A program made the translations under genes and the position numbers. Below the pieces are notes generated by a model. It was not told where the DNA came from. It saw nothing but the letters and a program-made list of their open reading frames with translations, and did no database searches. Source: Acanthaster planci (Eukaryota > Echinodermata > Asteroidea > Valvatida > Acanthasteridae). From it: DNA of 42,869 nt. This document shows, piece after piece, positions 1-12,893 of this stretch. The stretch is from contig NW_019091652.1 in assembly GCF_001949145.1 (NCBI RefSeq), positions 201,491-244,359 on the forward strand. The letters run 5' to 3'. Positions within the stretch are counted from its first letter, which is position 1. The number at the start of each line of letters is the position of its first letter.

Positions 1-1108
1 AAAATGATAAAAACCAACTTAACTGTTTTCTGTGTGTACAAAGTCAATGGGGGACGTGGCGAAATTCAAGAAGGCGGAACCCATGGCACGCCAATAAACA
101 CAAAGGACGTGGATCAGTTTAGTAATGTGTAAAACCTCCACGAGCATCGATAACGCTTTGACACCTTGTTGGCATTGAAGCCAAGAGATTGGTGATGAAA
201 TGGCAGTCCATTCCATCCCAAATCTGCTGGAGAGTTTGGAACAGCTCCTCCTTACTTTCAGGCCTCCGATTCTCACGACGGAGTCGCAATTCGAGCTCGT
301 TCCAAAGATTCTCGCCTCAAACTGCCAACTACCCCCCATTTCAGTGATGAGATCGGGGGTTGGATCAGCCAAGAATTCCTGTGTAATTCTTGCAGTGTGT
401 GGGGGGCATTGTCGTGCTGAAACAGGAAGTCAAAGCAGAAGCCAGCATGTGGTCGCAGAGAATATAGGTGTTGATATTCTCCGCGACCTGTGTCAGCACA
501 CTTGTGCCCCCAGAGCTCATACAGCCCCAAACCATGATGCCAGATCCTCCATGCTGTACTGACAGAACCACACAGTTCTCAGAAAACTCCTCCCCACCAG
601 CCTTCTGACATTGATACAGCTGGAATCGTGACTCATCGGTCCAAAGAACGCGGCTCCAGTCATTAGCTGTCCTCACCAGATGCTCACAGGCCCAGGCTAG
701 ACGCATTGCTTTGTGGGTACATGTACATAGCTGTAAGGCGGGGTTGTACCTTGCTACCCGACCATTCAAGCCAGCTGCTGCTAGGAGACGAGACACGGTG
801 GAGTGATGGACGTCACCACCAGTCTGGGGGAGTCCCATTCGCAGCTTGGGGGCAGTAAGGAAATGGTTTCGGCGGTATGTCCGCACTAGGAATCAGTCAT
901 CCCTCGCACTAGTGGACCATGGACGGCCAGATTTGGGGAGACCTGCCATGGATGCTCTTTCCACCAACTTCTTTAAATTAGTCCCGACGGTGTTGTCACT
1001 GATGCCAAGACGCCTGGCTATCTCTCGTTTTGAAATTCGTTCCTCGTGCCAGAAAAAAGCTTTGATCGTGCCTTTTTGGTGGTCAGTCAGAGGCGTTTTC
1101 ATGGCCAT
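1..1108 (-). pseudogene. Tc1-like DDE transposase, broken
   Basis: Reading the minus strand from 1108, a helix-turn-helix region with RISKREIARRLGISDNTVG leads to an in-frame TGA at 893-891. The same frame then continues with RRNHFLTAPKLRMGL, a Tc1 core with VLWTDESRFQL (first catalytic Asp) and GIMVWGCMSSGG. A frameshift near 420-430 moves the DNAPHT motif (second Asp) to another frame, and the SPDLNPIE-type third site is unrecognisable. The stop looks like a CGA-to-TGA change. The copy is inactive; its left end may lie outside the window and I could not define terminal inverted repeats. Confidence 0.85.
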
Positions 1109-1900
1109 TGTGTTCAGCTTTGAGATTGATGGGAGTGAAGGGATTCATTTGCAAAATAGCCCCCCTTTATAAAGCACTAGAATCCCCAGTTTTCATTGCC
1201 TTCAATGGGGGTCAACTTTTACTTCATAAATATTCAGAAAATGTATTTTCCCGCCGTGCAAAGTTTGTTGCCATTGGTTTAAATGCCACTATAATATATT
1301 CATGAGCTTAATGAATATTAAATGAGGTCCTTCAATATGGCGATCTTACATGGTCGCGAAACGCTGTCGCGAAATTGTTCTTAAATGGAACCATAGGACC
1401 GACATGGACCCTTCAAAATATGAATTTATTTGATTACAATAATGACACAAGACACAGGTTGGTAAATTTATTGACAAACTGAGATATTTTATGGAAAAAT
1501 CAGCAACTGAAAAATACAACCGAGGTGCACTATATCTTTTGCGGGGCAGTGTACATGTACAATGTACGTTTACCGGTACACTGTATGGCAGTGCACTGAA
1601 TAAGTGAAATTACGTACATGTACATCGGCAGATCGGATTACGGTGTCAGCATTCTCCGTTATGCAGGGGTCAGCATGTTTCGTGTTTGCAGTTAACTCCC
1701 TTCATGTCCGTTTGAATCGGTACACGCTGACACGCTAAGCGTGCTTGCATGTGGACTAAAATTCTGACCAGTACTGTATATCTTTTATCAAATCCAATGC
1801 CTAAAAGGATTTTCCCTCTGCAGAGATTCATAAGGAATGAAATAGAATTCTTTTTGCAGAGATTCATAAGTAAAAGAATTAAATTCTTTTGGATTTGATA
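1109..1900. other. intron sequence right of the Tc1 remnant
   Basis: No gene seen. It contains a pair of TCGCGAAA-type short repeats near 1353-1375, ACATGTAC palindromes at about 1550-1625, and a 36-bp tandem duplication at 1820-1890. Confidence 0.5.
1820..1890. repeat. two-copy 36-bp tandem duplication
   Basis: GCAGAGATTCATAAG recurs at 1820 and 1856, each followed by an AT-rich tail ending AATTCTTTT. The second copy abuts the SINE at about 1895. Confidence 0.7.
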
Positions 1901-2110
1901 GGGGATCGTGGCCTAAAGGTCAAGACTCATGTTACTAATGATAAAATGGTCGGGTTTGAATCCAGCTATCGCCATAAGTTATGGCCTTGGGATAATCATT
2001 ACTCTTGCTTTCCCCTTTACTTTGGAGTATAAATGGGTATCAGCATTAGCAGGGGAGGAACCTGTGTTGACTGATATCCCATCAAGAGAGGGTAGGGGGA
2101 AGAGAAATAT
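1895..2110 (+). mobile_element. tRNA-derived SINE
   Basis: An A-box-like segment (GTGGCCTAAAGG, 1909-1919) and a B box (GGTTTGAATCC, 1953-1963) are spaced as in a tRNA head, with no matching acceptor stem, so this is not a functional tRNA. A body with GGAGTATAAATGGGTA follows (2024-2039), a stretch typical of invertebrate tRNA-derived SINEs. The 3' end is uncertain. Confidence 0.65.
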
Positions 2111-2203
2111 GCTCACTGAAAAAAGTGTAGATGAACATCGTCTAATGAGCCACATTGGCTTGAGACAGACATGCCTCTTTGACTTTTATAATGTCAGAGT
2201 TCC

Positions 2204-2601
2204 CAGCTAACCTGGAAATGAGGGAAAACCTGGAAAATGACTTCCCCTTTTCCAGTCAGGGAAAAGTCAGGGAATTTGAAAAAGTCCCTGAAATCAGGGA
2301 GAAATAATGGAATTTTGTGTGTCCAGTGGTCAGACTTTTTTGCCTCATGTCCATACCAAACAGCGAATCCCCTGGATGATTGCATGGCTATGGGGGCTTT
2401 CTATTGCTCAGTGTACTTGTAGTGAATGCCTTTTTCTTTCTGTATCAATGTAGCTGCAGTTCACCTACATGTACATGTGTAACCTTATAACATGTAACAC
2501 AAACAGTTATAGTGTACATGTACACTATCAGACTGTAAAGCCAAAATAAGTATCCTGGAATTTTTAACTTCCATCAGGGAAAAATCAGGGAATTTTGTAT
2601 C
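2204..2601. repeat. low-copy CAGGGAA-rich repeat fragments
   Basis: Two stretches (2204-2316 and 2552-2601) are built from CCTGGAA/CAGGGAA(AA)TCAGGGAATTT words. They look like two pieces of one dispersed repeat. No coding content. Confidence 0.3.
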
Positions 2602-2911
2602 TATGAAATGCTTAGAGCCCTGATTGCGTCATCATTATTATTTAATAAAATGTTTTGCTTTCATAACAAGTTGTCCTGTTACGATGGCAATACCAGCACT
2701 TCTTTGGGAGTGTGTTACATGTATTTGTTCATGTTTGAAGTACATGTACATGTATATGTAACAATACAAAGTGTTATTTAAAGCCATTATTTTGCCTTTG
2801 AGTAAGAGTCTGCTACTGGTATGTATACATGTACATACTCGTACCATGATCATAATGGACCAAAGTATCAGGCCCTCTACAGGTATCTTTCAAATCCTTT
2901 TCTTTCTTCAG

Positions 2912-3065
2912 ATCTGATGAAGTTGACATGCTAATGACAGACTTGGAGCGATCAAACCAGAGGCAGACTGCCAGTGAGAAGGAACTAGAAACACTAAGAG
3001 CACAACTAGCATCAGCAACGCAAGCATTGCAGCAAGCAGAACAGATGCAGAAAGCTCCAAGTGTG
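2912..3065 (+). CDS. CUX1: CUX/CASP shared coiled-coil exon a
   Basis: A pyrimidine-rich acceptor ending at 2911 and a GTGAGG donor at 3066 bound 154 nt. One base completes a codon from the unseen upstream exon, then 51 codons begin [13 protein letters not shown]. The heptad-rich sequence matches the SDEVEM-type block of vertebrate CUX1/CASP. It is the first exon of the locus in this window. Confidence 0.93.
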
Positions 3066-6000
3066 GTGAGGATGTAGTCATTCTGTCAAATCATAAAAAA
3101 TAATATAACTAGAAGTGTTTAGAAACCAACATCCATAAAATGGGTTGCATTTACATGTATGAGTGCTGTTTAATGGATGTACATGTAAACAGATGTCTTT
3201 TCAGTAACTATTTTACCGAAAAAGGACAGGAGATCTAAATTACTCTTCGTGCTGTGAGTTTCATTGACAGTATCAAAATATTTTTCTGCAGAAGTCAGCT
3301 AAATTCTGAAGTCTACAGCGCTCTACCTACCCAAACAGTAACTACATATGCAAATTTCCCATGTGCGTATTGTTTATTCACTGAAAAGATTTGATCTTCC
3401 GTGGTGCACCCTGACCCCCCACAATGCAGCGCGGCCTTGCCGCCATGACCGCCTTCTTTTCTCAGCGCCGTAACGTAACGGACGTGATTTTCGAGGAATC
3501 TTCGATCTATCGAGCTTTCGTTTTCGCCACACAGTTCTGTATTGATTTGATCACCTTTCCTTCCTTTGTAAAAAAGTAAAACCTGGGTTTTATCCATTTA
3601 TTGGTAAGAGTGCTCTTTCGTGTATATTTTTTGTGTTCTTTCTTCAGTTTTCTTGTATGTGCACCCTGCAGGTATTTACTGTCAGTACTACGAGGTTCGT
3701 TCCAGATTTCCTGTGTCTACCTTACCAGTGAATTATAGGCCTTAGCCGGTTGAATTCAAGGGGTCGCTGTCAGGATCTGTCATACTCCCCTGTCTTCTCG
3801 GCAACCAGGAGGAGGAAAAGGCCTTGCCGTCTTCCAGGGGGTTCCAGCCAGGATCTGGCCAGTGGCCCTGGTTTGTTCGGCCCAGGGAGCTGATGGGAAG
3901 CTCCATGGTCGACTGCAGAAGACCCAAGCAGGGGCACCGCCAGGATCTGGCAAGGACCCTGTCTCCTTGGTCAATTGCTGGCCTGGAGAGCCAGCGGGAA
4001 CTCCTAGAGGGTACCCCATCAGACGTCTCCGGGGCCTGTCCCGCCATCATTGTGAGGTACGCCACGCCTTTCGCCTGACGTGGCCAAGAGGAATCCACAC
4101 AGCATTCCAGCCAGCGTTCCCCGGTGACACCGAAGAATACCACCCGCCATTCAATATCAGCCTGGAACACTACTTCTCCGGCGCCCCCTGGGGCATACTC
4201 TCTCTTGCCCATATACTGAAGTCATCAGGCCGGGCTCCACACAAGTGCCGTGGCCTACCCTGCCCGGTGCGCCGTCGAGCCATGACACCCCGACTCCCGC
4301 AAACCCCCTTTCGGATCCTGCGGAGCTTAATGGGCTTTTATGCCTGCGGGTCTTCAAGCCACCTCAGCTCTGGCTTTCAACTGGATATCACCGGGTCATC
4401 AGACTTCATTGCTCTTGGTCCCTCTACTCGGAATTCTAAAGCCCCTGTTGACCTCGACTGGCACTGCTTCTCGGGCGTTCTGCGGCCCTGGCTGCCACTG
4501 GGTGCTTCAAGCACACTGTGGCTCGGGTTTTTATGGGCATCACCGGGTCATTGGACCTCATTTCTCCTGGTCCCTCTGCCTGGTATTCTTCAATTCCCGT
4601 TGACCTCGACCTGGAACGCACCCAGGCGTTCCGCCTCTCGTGGCCCTGTCTACCATCTCTGCTACCGGGCTGCCCACCACTCGGGCTTCAAGCCACTGCA
4701 GCCCATTTGTGACTCCGGCTTTCAACTAGACATCATCGAGCCTCTTCTCTACTGGGACCTCTCTCTGTAATTCTGCAGTTCTGTCGCAGTTGGGATGCCG
4801 GCAGCCACACTGGCATGACTGGGTACGGAACATGGCTTACAATTGACATGAATGCCTTCAATACCTTTCTGCATATTCAGGTGTTATACACTGCTGCTAA
4901 AGACAACTTATGCTTTTGACTAAGCAAGCCTTTTTGTTAGGAACCCCCTTGCTCGATAAAGACTGACACTAACTTTATGTAGGTTACATGGAGTCTTTGT
5001 CTCAGTCTCTGAACTATTCATTTTTTTTCTTATCGAAGTAAATTCCTTTGATGGCAAAGGAGGGTTCTCCTTTCGCCCAGACCTCACTACAGTCATGCAA
5101 AAGACTCTGTATGATAATGCCATCTCCATCTTAGAGTATGTCTTGTGGCTTTCTTGCCTCTTTTTTCTTTTACTCTGCCAACCAAAGCCACATTAATGGA
5201 AAGGACAAGGGATCATGCAGTTGACCTGCAGACGATCCACATGGCAGGGTCCAATGACATAGTGACGGACGCACTCTCCCTGGGATGATAGAGCAGCCTT
5301 ACATCAATCTCTTCCCTTCCTTAAACAACTATTAACTTCCTACAATCTTCCTTTACGGCGGGACTTCCTAGCAATGCTACAGCCATGGCCGCATGGGACT
5401 TCATCTGCCCACCTTTCAAATTTGTGACAGCAGATTTTAGCATTGTGTTACGTGTGTCGATAGGCTTTGGCTCCAGCTAACGCTCCTGCGAGTGCTATAA
5501 TAGACTTCCTTATGTACATGTACTTCTTTCACCTGGAGCTACTAGTACTGCATCTACAACTCATATCTACAGGTCAGCCTAGCTGCCATACACATTGGTT
5601 TCAAAATGGGTAACTGCCCTTAACAACATGACATTCCATCACCTCTTATGTGATATACTTATCCTGCATCCCCTTGTTGGGAAATTGGTCTTGTCATAAG
5701 ACCTAAGCTACCGTAGGTTCTCTAGATGTTTTCCAGTCCTTCCTTTGAACTCCAAATAGCACCTGCCTTACACACACCTGGTTGGCCTTTCTCCTTTTCC
5801 TGAGGAGGCAGCAAACTATAGGGGTTTCCCCATTGCCAAAGGCTGTCTGTGTTGGGAGCCACATGGTGTTCACTTCATTCCTCCAATTGGCTTCCTGACG
5901 GAAGATCAGACTCCTTCACCCAATCCGTCTCATATCTTTACACTCTCCACCTCCTTACCTCATGGAGGTGATGCGGATAAACTTTGGGGGCCTGTTCATG

Positions 6001-9000
6001 CCCTGAAGTGGTACCTGACTAAAAGGATAGCATGACAGGGACGATATTAACCACTTTGCTTATCACTTTCAGGACATCACATGTCCAGGGGTGTCAGTAC
6101 ACTATTGCCTGCTGGACACCTTCGGCCATTAGATTTGCTAATCCAGTCTGGCCGTTAAGCTCTGATGAACATAGTCATCATTATATCAGGGTTCATGACG
6201 TAAGAGCAGGATCTGCATCTTTGTCTTACTCTCCAGCTGTTGCCATTACAAACATTTGCAAAACTGCATGGTGGAAGTCTCCTACCTCCTGCAACTTGAG
6301 GGATGTCCTGCAGAGCGACATCGCAAATGGCAGGACAATCCTACTCTCCACAGTGCAGAGGTTAAAGGGACCTTCCGAAGGACGGACGAAAAGTCATTAA
6401 GTTCTTTTACCATTTTTTAAATTTATACAGTCCTATTTATACTTATAATATATAATATTTTACTTTTATATGTAAAAGTGTATTCTCGGCATTAGATGTG
6501 TCGTTGCCAACCCCCCACCTAGACAGGTGCTACTCTGCATATATAGTGACTGTTTGGGTAGGTAGAGTGCCGTAGACTCCTTCCCCACATTAAGTGTGGC
6601 TTAGGTCTACTAGAGAATACCTACCCAAACAGTCCTTTCCCGCCTGTCCTCCCCAATGTGGCTACAACCTTTTTGAGTCGCTTTTGAAAAGGACGATCAT
6701 GGCGGCGAGGCCGCGCTGCATTGTGGGAGGTCAGGGTGCACCACGGGTGATGAAATCTTTTCAGCGAATGAATAATATGCACATGGGAAATTTGCATACC
6801 TGTATGTAGTGACTGTTTGGGTAGGTATTCTCTAGTAGACCTGACCCACACTTAATGCATGGAAGGAATTAACAGTATGTAATGCCTTTTGCGTTATAGG
6901 AACAGGCTATTGATATTTTAACAAGATCAAGTCTGGAGGTGGAGCTTTCTGCAAAGGAAAAGGAGGTACATGTATGCCAACCTTTGGTTTATTAGATTGA
7001 TATCTGTCTATAGATTTCAAGTCCTGGTTTCAGTGATGTATTCTTGTATGAGATTGGTGTGAGCTAATACCCGGTAGCTCTTAGGATGTCATTGGTTGTT
7101 TTGGTAGGTCTGTAGACTGTCAGGCTATGATGGCTTCTCTTATTTGTTGTTCATCAATATTCACTCCTATAGAATCGATATGAGTAGAAACTATCGATTT
7201 AAAATCTTGAATTAGTTTCTTTCACAAATAAATCTTATAGATTACACAGCTTGTGGAGGATGTTCAAAGATTACAGGCAGCAAACACCAAGATGAGAGAA
7301 GGGTCTACCAATCAGATTCAGAAGCTGGAAGAACAAGTTAGCCAAAAGAATGCTGCAATACAGAAACTGGTGAGTCCAGAGGGAAGAGGGGCCCACAGAT
7401 TATACAGCTGGAAAAAATAAAAACAGCAGCAGCCGATTTCACAGAACTTTAAGCAATGGCATGAGAGAAAGGTAGAAGTAGTAAGTTAGTGTCCTGAAAT
7501 CTGGCAAATCACCCATTGGTCATCCACACCAAAAAACAGGTGCTTGTTACCAAGATATGATTACTTGTATAGTGATTGTTATTTCTGATATTATCTCTGT
7601 TGTTTTCTTCTCTCAGGAGGAACAGATTCGTAGTCAGAGTGACTATGATGAGATCAAGCGGGAACTCAGTGTGCTCAAATCTATAGAGTTTAGTACCCAT
7701 GGCAGTGATGTGTCAGAGAGTGGTGATCAGACAGATGGTGGTACAGCTACACCCAAATCCCTGGAAATGCTTCTCTTGGAGAAGAACAGAGCCTTGCAAT
7801 CAGAGAACACTACCCTGAAAGTTACCAAGTCTGAAATAAACAGTGAGTATAAATCCTGTGTGTTCCAATCTGAATACTTCATGGTGTGCTGAGGACATGG
7901 TTCTGTCGATCAATACGAGTACACTGAAATTTATTACTCTAAAATAAAAAGTGAGTCTAGATTCTATCTGGCTGAAATTGACGTGGCCCAACAGAATTCA
8001 CGTAGTTTGAAACTGATCGCAGCCTTTTACAACTTTTCAGGGGCATTATCTTCTTAATGTTTTTTCCATTGTAAATAACAAAGATTCTTATATAAAAATT
8101 CCCACTCAATCAAAGAGATTTCTGATTATTAAGTCCCTATGCCAGAAAGAAAAATCCAGACTTGAGGAACCTTCCTTATCAAAGTAGGAATCAAGAATTG
8201 TTCCAAACCAATCCTGCTCCAGTCTGTTTTTGGGGTGTTGGAGTCCCCTTGACTTGTTTATATTATGTTAGCATTTTAATCTGAAATACATGTATGTACA
8301 GTTTTTACTTTGAAAAGATTCATTTCCTATCTGTTGTTGCTTGGTCATTGATTTGTAAGGGGTGATATTTTATTGATGGTGTAAGTCCATCTTCTGTTTT
8401 GATCTCTTTGATTTTCTGTTTGATAATACTATGTATTCAAATTTGTCATGAAACTTAACTTCTAGCACTGAAGAGTGCTTTATGTTATCTTAAGGTACTG
8501 GTATAAATAAAAAAAAATCAATGTCGAGCCCTTGCATATGTTGTCATATGAGGGCGATCTTGAGGCTTGTATCTGCATGAAGAGGTAAGGGGCAAAATGC
8601 ATTTGGAGTGTGTGTGTCTTGTCTAGAGTTGTAAAAAGCATGAAAAGTACATCCCTTCTGAACTCAGTTGATTGCTCACCTATTCTGTCTTTGTTCAAAT
8701 TGTGCCACAAGACCAAGAGTCATTGTGCAAATTAATATTGAGGTTCCCACTGCATGCAAATCATATTATGCAAAAAATCTTGGGAATAGAAAGTCCACTG
8801 TGTGAGATGTTTGTGGTAATTTCTTGTGGTAGTCAGATCCATCCAATTTGAAGTAGCTTGTCAAAGTGACCAACCACACCACAATGCATTTTGCCTCTCT
8901 TCTTTGTAGCTGCAGGTCCTGGGGGGCTAGCTCAAGCGCAGGCGTTTGCATCTCTTATTGGTCAAGAAGTTGCGGCTGCCTACAGCCAACAAGTGATGTT

Positions 9001-12000
9001 TGCTCAACAACAGACCTCGAGTGGCTCTCAAATCATCCAGCCCATTATTGTCATCCCACCATCTCTAAACAGTGTTGCAGCTTCCTCACTGCAGCACTTG
9101 CACATGTTGCATCATCATCATCAACAGCAGCAGCAACAGCAGCAACAACATCGACCACACACACCCAATCGGCCACGCACCCCGAAGTCTGAATCCCAAG
9201 TTAACCCTATTGCTAATCATGAGTGGCTGGACACAATTCAGATAGCGAGACGAGTTAAAGAAGTCTTGACAGAACATAACATTGGTCAAAGAATATTTGG
9301 GGAGCATGTTCTAGGTCTGAGCCAGGGATCAGTCAGTGATATTCTGTCCCGGACTAAGACTTGGGATAAGTTGACTCTGAAAGGCAGAGAGCCATTTCTC
9401 AAGATGGTTCAGTTTTTGTCAGACAGACAGTATGTGGAACAACTCAAGATATTGTCATCGCACAAGAAAGGTGAGCAACAAATCAGTAGTCTTATCCTTT
9501 GTCAAGTAGATCCTCAAAGTAAAATGTAAATCTTATCATGAATGAAGTCCTGATTTGGCATTGAATAAAGACAGCTTTTACGCATACTTCCGTTGTTTTT
9601 TTGGGGGGGATGGCAAGTTGGCCAGCTAGAGTCATGCACTAGCTTTTTTCCTGACATGTTCACAGTATGTTAGCCTTTCAGCTGTGGATCTTACTGCTGT
9701 CATTTTACCCATCATTCTATCATCTTTCACTTGCCTCAGTAAACACTAAGTACATGTATGCGTTTTCATTTTATTTGTATTAAATGACTTGTACTAGTAT
9801 GTTGCATACATGTTTTAAACTCGTTTAAATTTTCCACTCAGGGAAAGAAGTAACAGCCATTCCCACTAACAGTGCCACTGGCAGCGACAATGGTGACAAC
9901 TCCACTTCCTCCATAAAAACATCTACTGAGGAAGCCATCAACAATATTCTTGCCTTAGCTAAACAAGAGATGGAGAGTAAGAACATTGGTCCAGGGATGG
10001 TCAGACCTGGTGACAGAAGATGCGAGAATCCAAATTCTCATCCTCCACATCGACATAAAGCACCAACTATTCATAATCCTGGTGGTGGAGGTGGTGGTAA
10101 CAACCCTCGTCATAATGGTCACAATGTGAAAGTTGAGAAAACAAAAAGCTCTACATGTGCACTCACACCTTCTAATCAGATGGTAGAGGAACCATGCACC
10201 AATGGGGTGTGTTCTGAGAGTGCTGATGAGGGATTTTCATCAAGAGATGATGCTGGAGATATCAAATCTACCTTCATGTCTATCAACCCACGCATGCCTC
10301 GTCGCTCTATGGCTCCTCTTACTGTCCAACAGTATGAACTCAACCGAGACCTGGATACTTTGGAAATAGCTCGACAAGTCCGTGAGCAGCTAGCTCGTGG
10401 GAATATTCCACAACGAGTCTTTGGGTACCATGTCATTGGATTGTCTCAGGGGAGTGTGAGTGATATTCTGTCCAAGCCTAAACCATGGGATAAGCTGACA
10501 GTCAAGGGACGAGAGCCATTTATTAGGATGAAACTGTGGCTGGAAGACCCAGATGGGTTGATGTTACTCAAAGAGTCTGTCAGAAAAGGTGAGTTTCCTA
10601 TGACTTTGTCTTTATGAAATACGCTTGCTTTGTCTTACTCCTTGAGTTGCACTGTGTCCCCCCACAAATGTTGCAAACACATACTGTCCATTTGAAAGAA
10701 AATGTCAGCTGGTGGTATTTGTAATTCACATGTTTTAAAAAGTAACTTTTAAAATGATGCCTTTCATTTCATTTTATTTACTCATGGAGACTAGAGATGC
10801 ATGGATACTTATTGAACAAAAGTACTCAAGCACTTCCGAAGCATACCGGTACATTTGTTTGTGTATCATGCTACACCTCCTTTGTTTCATGCTTCTTTTT
10901 GAAAATGTAGTATTCTGAAGTTTGTCAGGTAGTCACAGCATCATGTAACATGGCAACATGGCAGACATAGTACATTAGTGAGTATAGAAGAAGAATTTCA
11001 TGAAAAAGTAATGAAAAGTTCTTCTTTTGTTGCAGCATCAGGGTTCTGGATGGAGCAGCAGCGTCCTCCATCAACTGGCACAGACACTTCTGATCAGCAG
11101 AGTGCCTCTGAGATGTCACCAGGACCTTCAACTCCCATCCTATCACAGTCTCACTCAGACAATCCTCAAATATCTACTCATACTCAAGCACTGTCATATC
11201 CCACCCAGCAGCAACCTGCTAGCCCTCTTAATTTAAGTACACCTGTCAGCTCCAGTATGGGTACACCAGCTAGTACCCCAAGCACACCAGCACCAAGCAG
11301 TGCTCCGACCCCACCCATTCAGGCTCCTAGTGCCCCTCATGTGGAGCTTCAGACCCCTTCACCACCCCAGCATTTCCCTGAGCTGCCACCTGTCCATGAA
11401 CAGGCTGCCATGATTGAGTTTCTAGACACATTTGAGCTAACACGTCAAGTGAAAGCTATCCTTCAGCAACATGGTGTTGGTCAAAAGGCCTTTGGAGAAG
11501 CAGTCCTGGGCTTGACTCAAGGTTCAGTTAGTGATCTGCTATCCAAACCTAAGATGTGGTTAAAGTTGAGCATGAAGGGAAGAGAGCCATACATACGCAT
11601 GTATCTGTGGCTTCAGGATAAGGATGGTGTGGAGAAGGTCAAGAACTATCGCCCTGTTAGAAGACGTAAGTGATTTTATTAGTTGGCTGTAACATTACAT
11701 GTACATGTAGGTGAACAGTGGTCGTGACAGTCCTGAATGACTGCATGCTAAGAAAAATCACTTGTATCATACATGTAATTCTTCAACCCACATGCATTGT
11801 ACTTTCATTGTTTGGTTTTGTTCTCTTGACAAACTTGTAATGCCTCTTTTATCCGGAGAACTTGTTGCTTTCTGCATAATGAAATAATCTGATGACTTAG
11901 ATTCTTGAATGTTGGTAGAAAAAGCTGTGTAAAAATTAACTAATGTCAGCCCTCGGTAGGGCTAGGATTCTGGCTATTCCACTGTAGAGTTTCAGAGAGC

Positions 12001-12893
12001 AATCAATGAAGATTATTTCTTTTTATGTCACAGCAAAGCGCTTCAGCTTTGTGGATCCAAGGGAAGTCAATCTTGTTGGCACACCAATGAAGAAGCCTCG
12101 TATTCTCCTCTCACCTGAAGATAAAGAAGCACTCTTGTCAGCTTATAACAATGAACCCTACCCATCCCAGAGTGCCATTGAACACATAGCCTCCGATCTC
12201 CGATTACCTGTCTCAACTGTCATCAACTGGTTTCACAATCACCGCTCTCGACTCAAGCGAGGCCACACACCAGTTGAAGATGCTGCCAATTTTATGATCC
12301 AGACAGCAGATGGGAACATCATTGGACCAGATGGCCTGACAGCTACTCATGCCATGGTTTATGGTGCTGAGATGACAGCACAGATAGAGTCTACATCTCC
12401 AATTCAGCGTAATGATGATGATGATTGTCGATCGCATGTCGGTAACTCACCATCGACCTCACCAAAGTCTGTTAATGGTGGTGCAGTGATTGTTGAATCC
12501 ACTGATGATCAGTTGTTAGAGACAAATAGCTTAGAAACCTCACAAAACCTTGAGAGTATTCAAAGTAAAGCAAGCTCACCATTACATCAGGATACCACAA
12601 CTACAGCAATGCAGATTGCAAGAGAAGACACCCACCAAGCTACGTGTACTAAATCCACTGACCATGATTCAGTCAGAAATGGCGAGGCTTCACCTACCTA
12701 TCATGGAGATCCCAAAGCTGGTCGGCAGGGGAAAAAAGTCAGCAGACGAGAGCAAGAACTGACAGGGGTCAACAGGGGTATACCTGTAGTGGGTGTGGCT
12801 GAAGATCAGATGAGTGAGAAAGATGCTTACAGTATCCTCCAGAAGTTAGAGAGTGGGGTAAGAGATGGGTCAGGAGATGAGTGGGAATTTTGA
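2912..12893 (+). CDS. CUX1: CUX1-type cut homeodomain transcription factor isoform (5' partial)
   Basis: Eight coding exons are visible: 2912-3065, 6900-6965, 7241-7369, 7617-7842, 8910-9470, 9842-10588, 11036-11665 and 12034-12893. Joined in phase they give 1123 residues and a TGA at 12891-12893. Order: coiled coil shared with CASP, CUT1, CUT2, CUT3, then a cut-class homeodomain with His at position 50, and a short acidic C-terminus. This architecture is diagnostic of CUX/Cut proteins, sequence-specific nuclear regulators that usually act as repressors. Human CUX1 is about 1500 residues, so the missing N-terminal exons should lie left of the window. The homeobox cassette sits inside the intron that the CASP isoform removes between 7842 and 17743. 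The family assignment is secure; whether it corresponds to vertebrate CUX1 or CUX2 cannot be decided here, and a pre-duplication ortholog is likely. The symbol refers to the family. Confidence 0.95.

Larger units (their letters stand above)
3308..6860 (+). mobile_element. degenerate DIRS-like tyrosine-recombinase retroelement with inverted ends
   Basis: The left end (3308-3452) is repeated in inverted orientation on the right (6547-6585 and 6694-6829). Between them are remnants in the order expected for DIRS elements: a GC-rich stretch with a long open frame (3862-4770), an RNase H C-terminus (5208-5288) and tyrosine-recombinase pieces (5970-6035 and 6160-6320). All are broken by stops and frameshifts. 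DIRS elements carry inverted terminal repeats and an internal complementary region, which fits the extra inverted segment at 6589-6859. It fills most of the intron between the first two shared CUX/CASP exons. A composite of several elements is possible. Confidence 0.65.

Noticed and set aside
1899-1971. Possible functional tRNA gene
   Set aside because: A and B boxes are present but acceptor stem pairing and a clear anticodon arm are lacking, and a SINE body follows.
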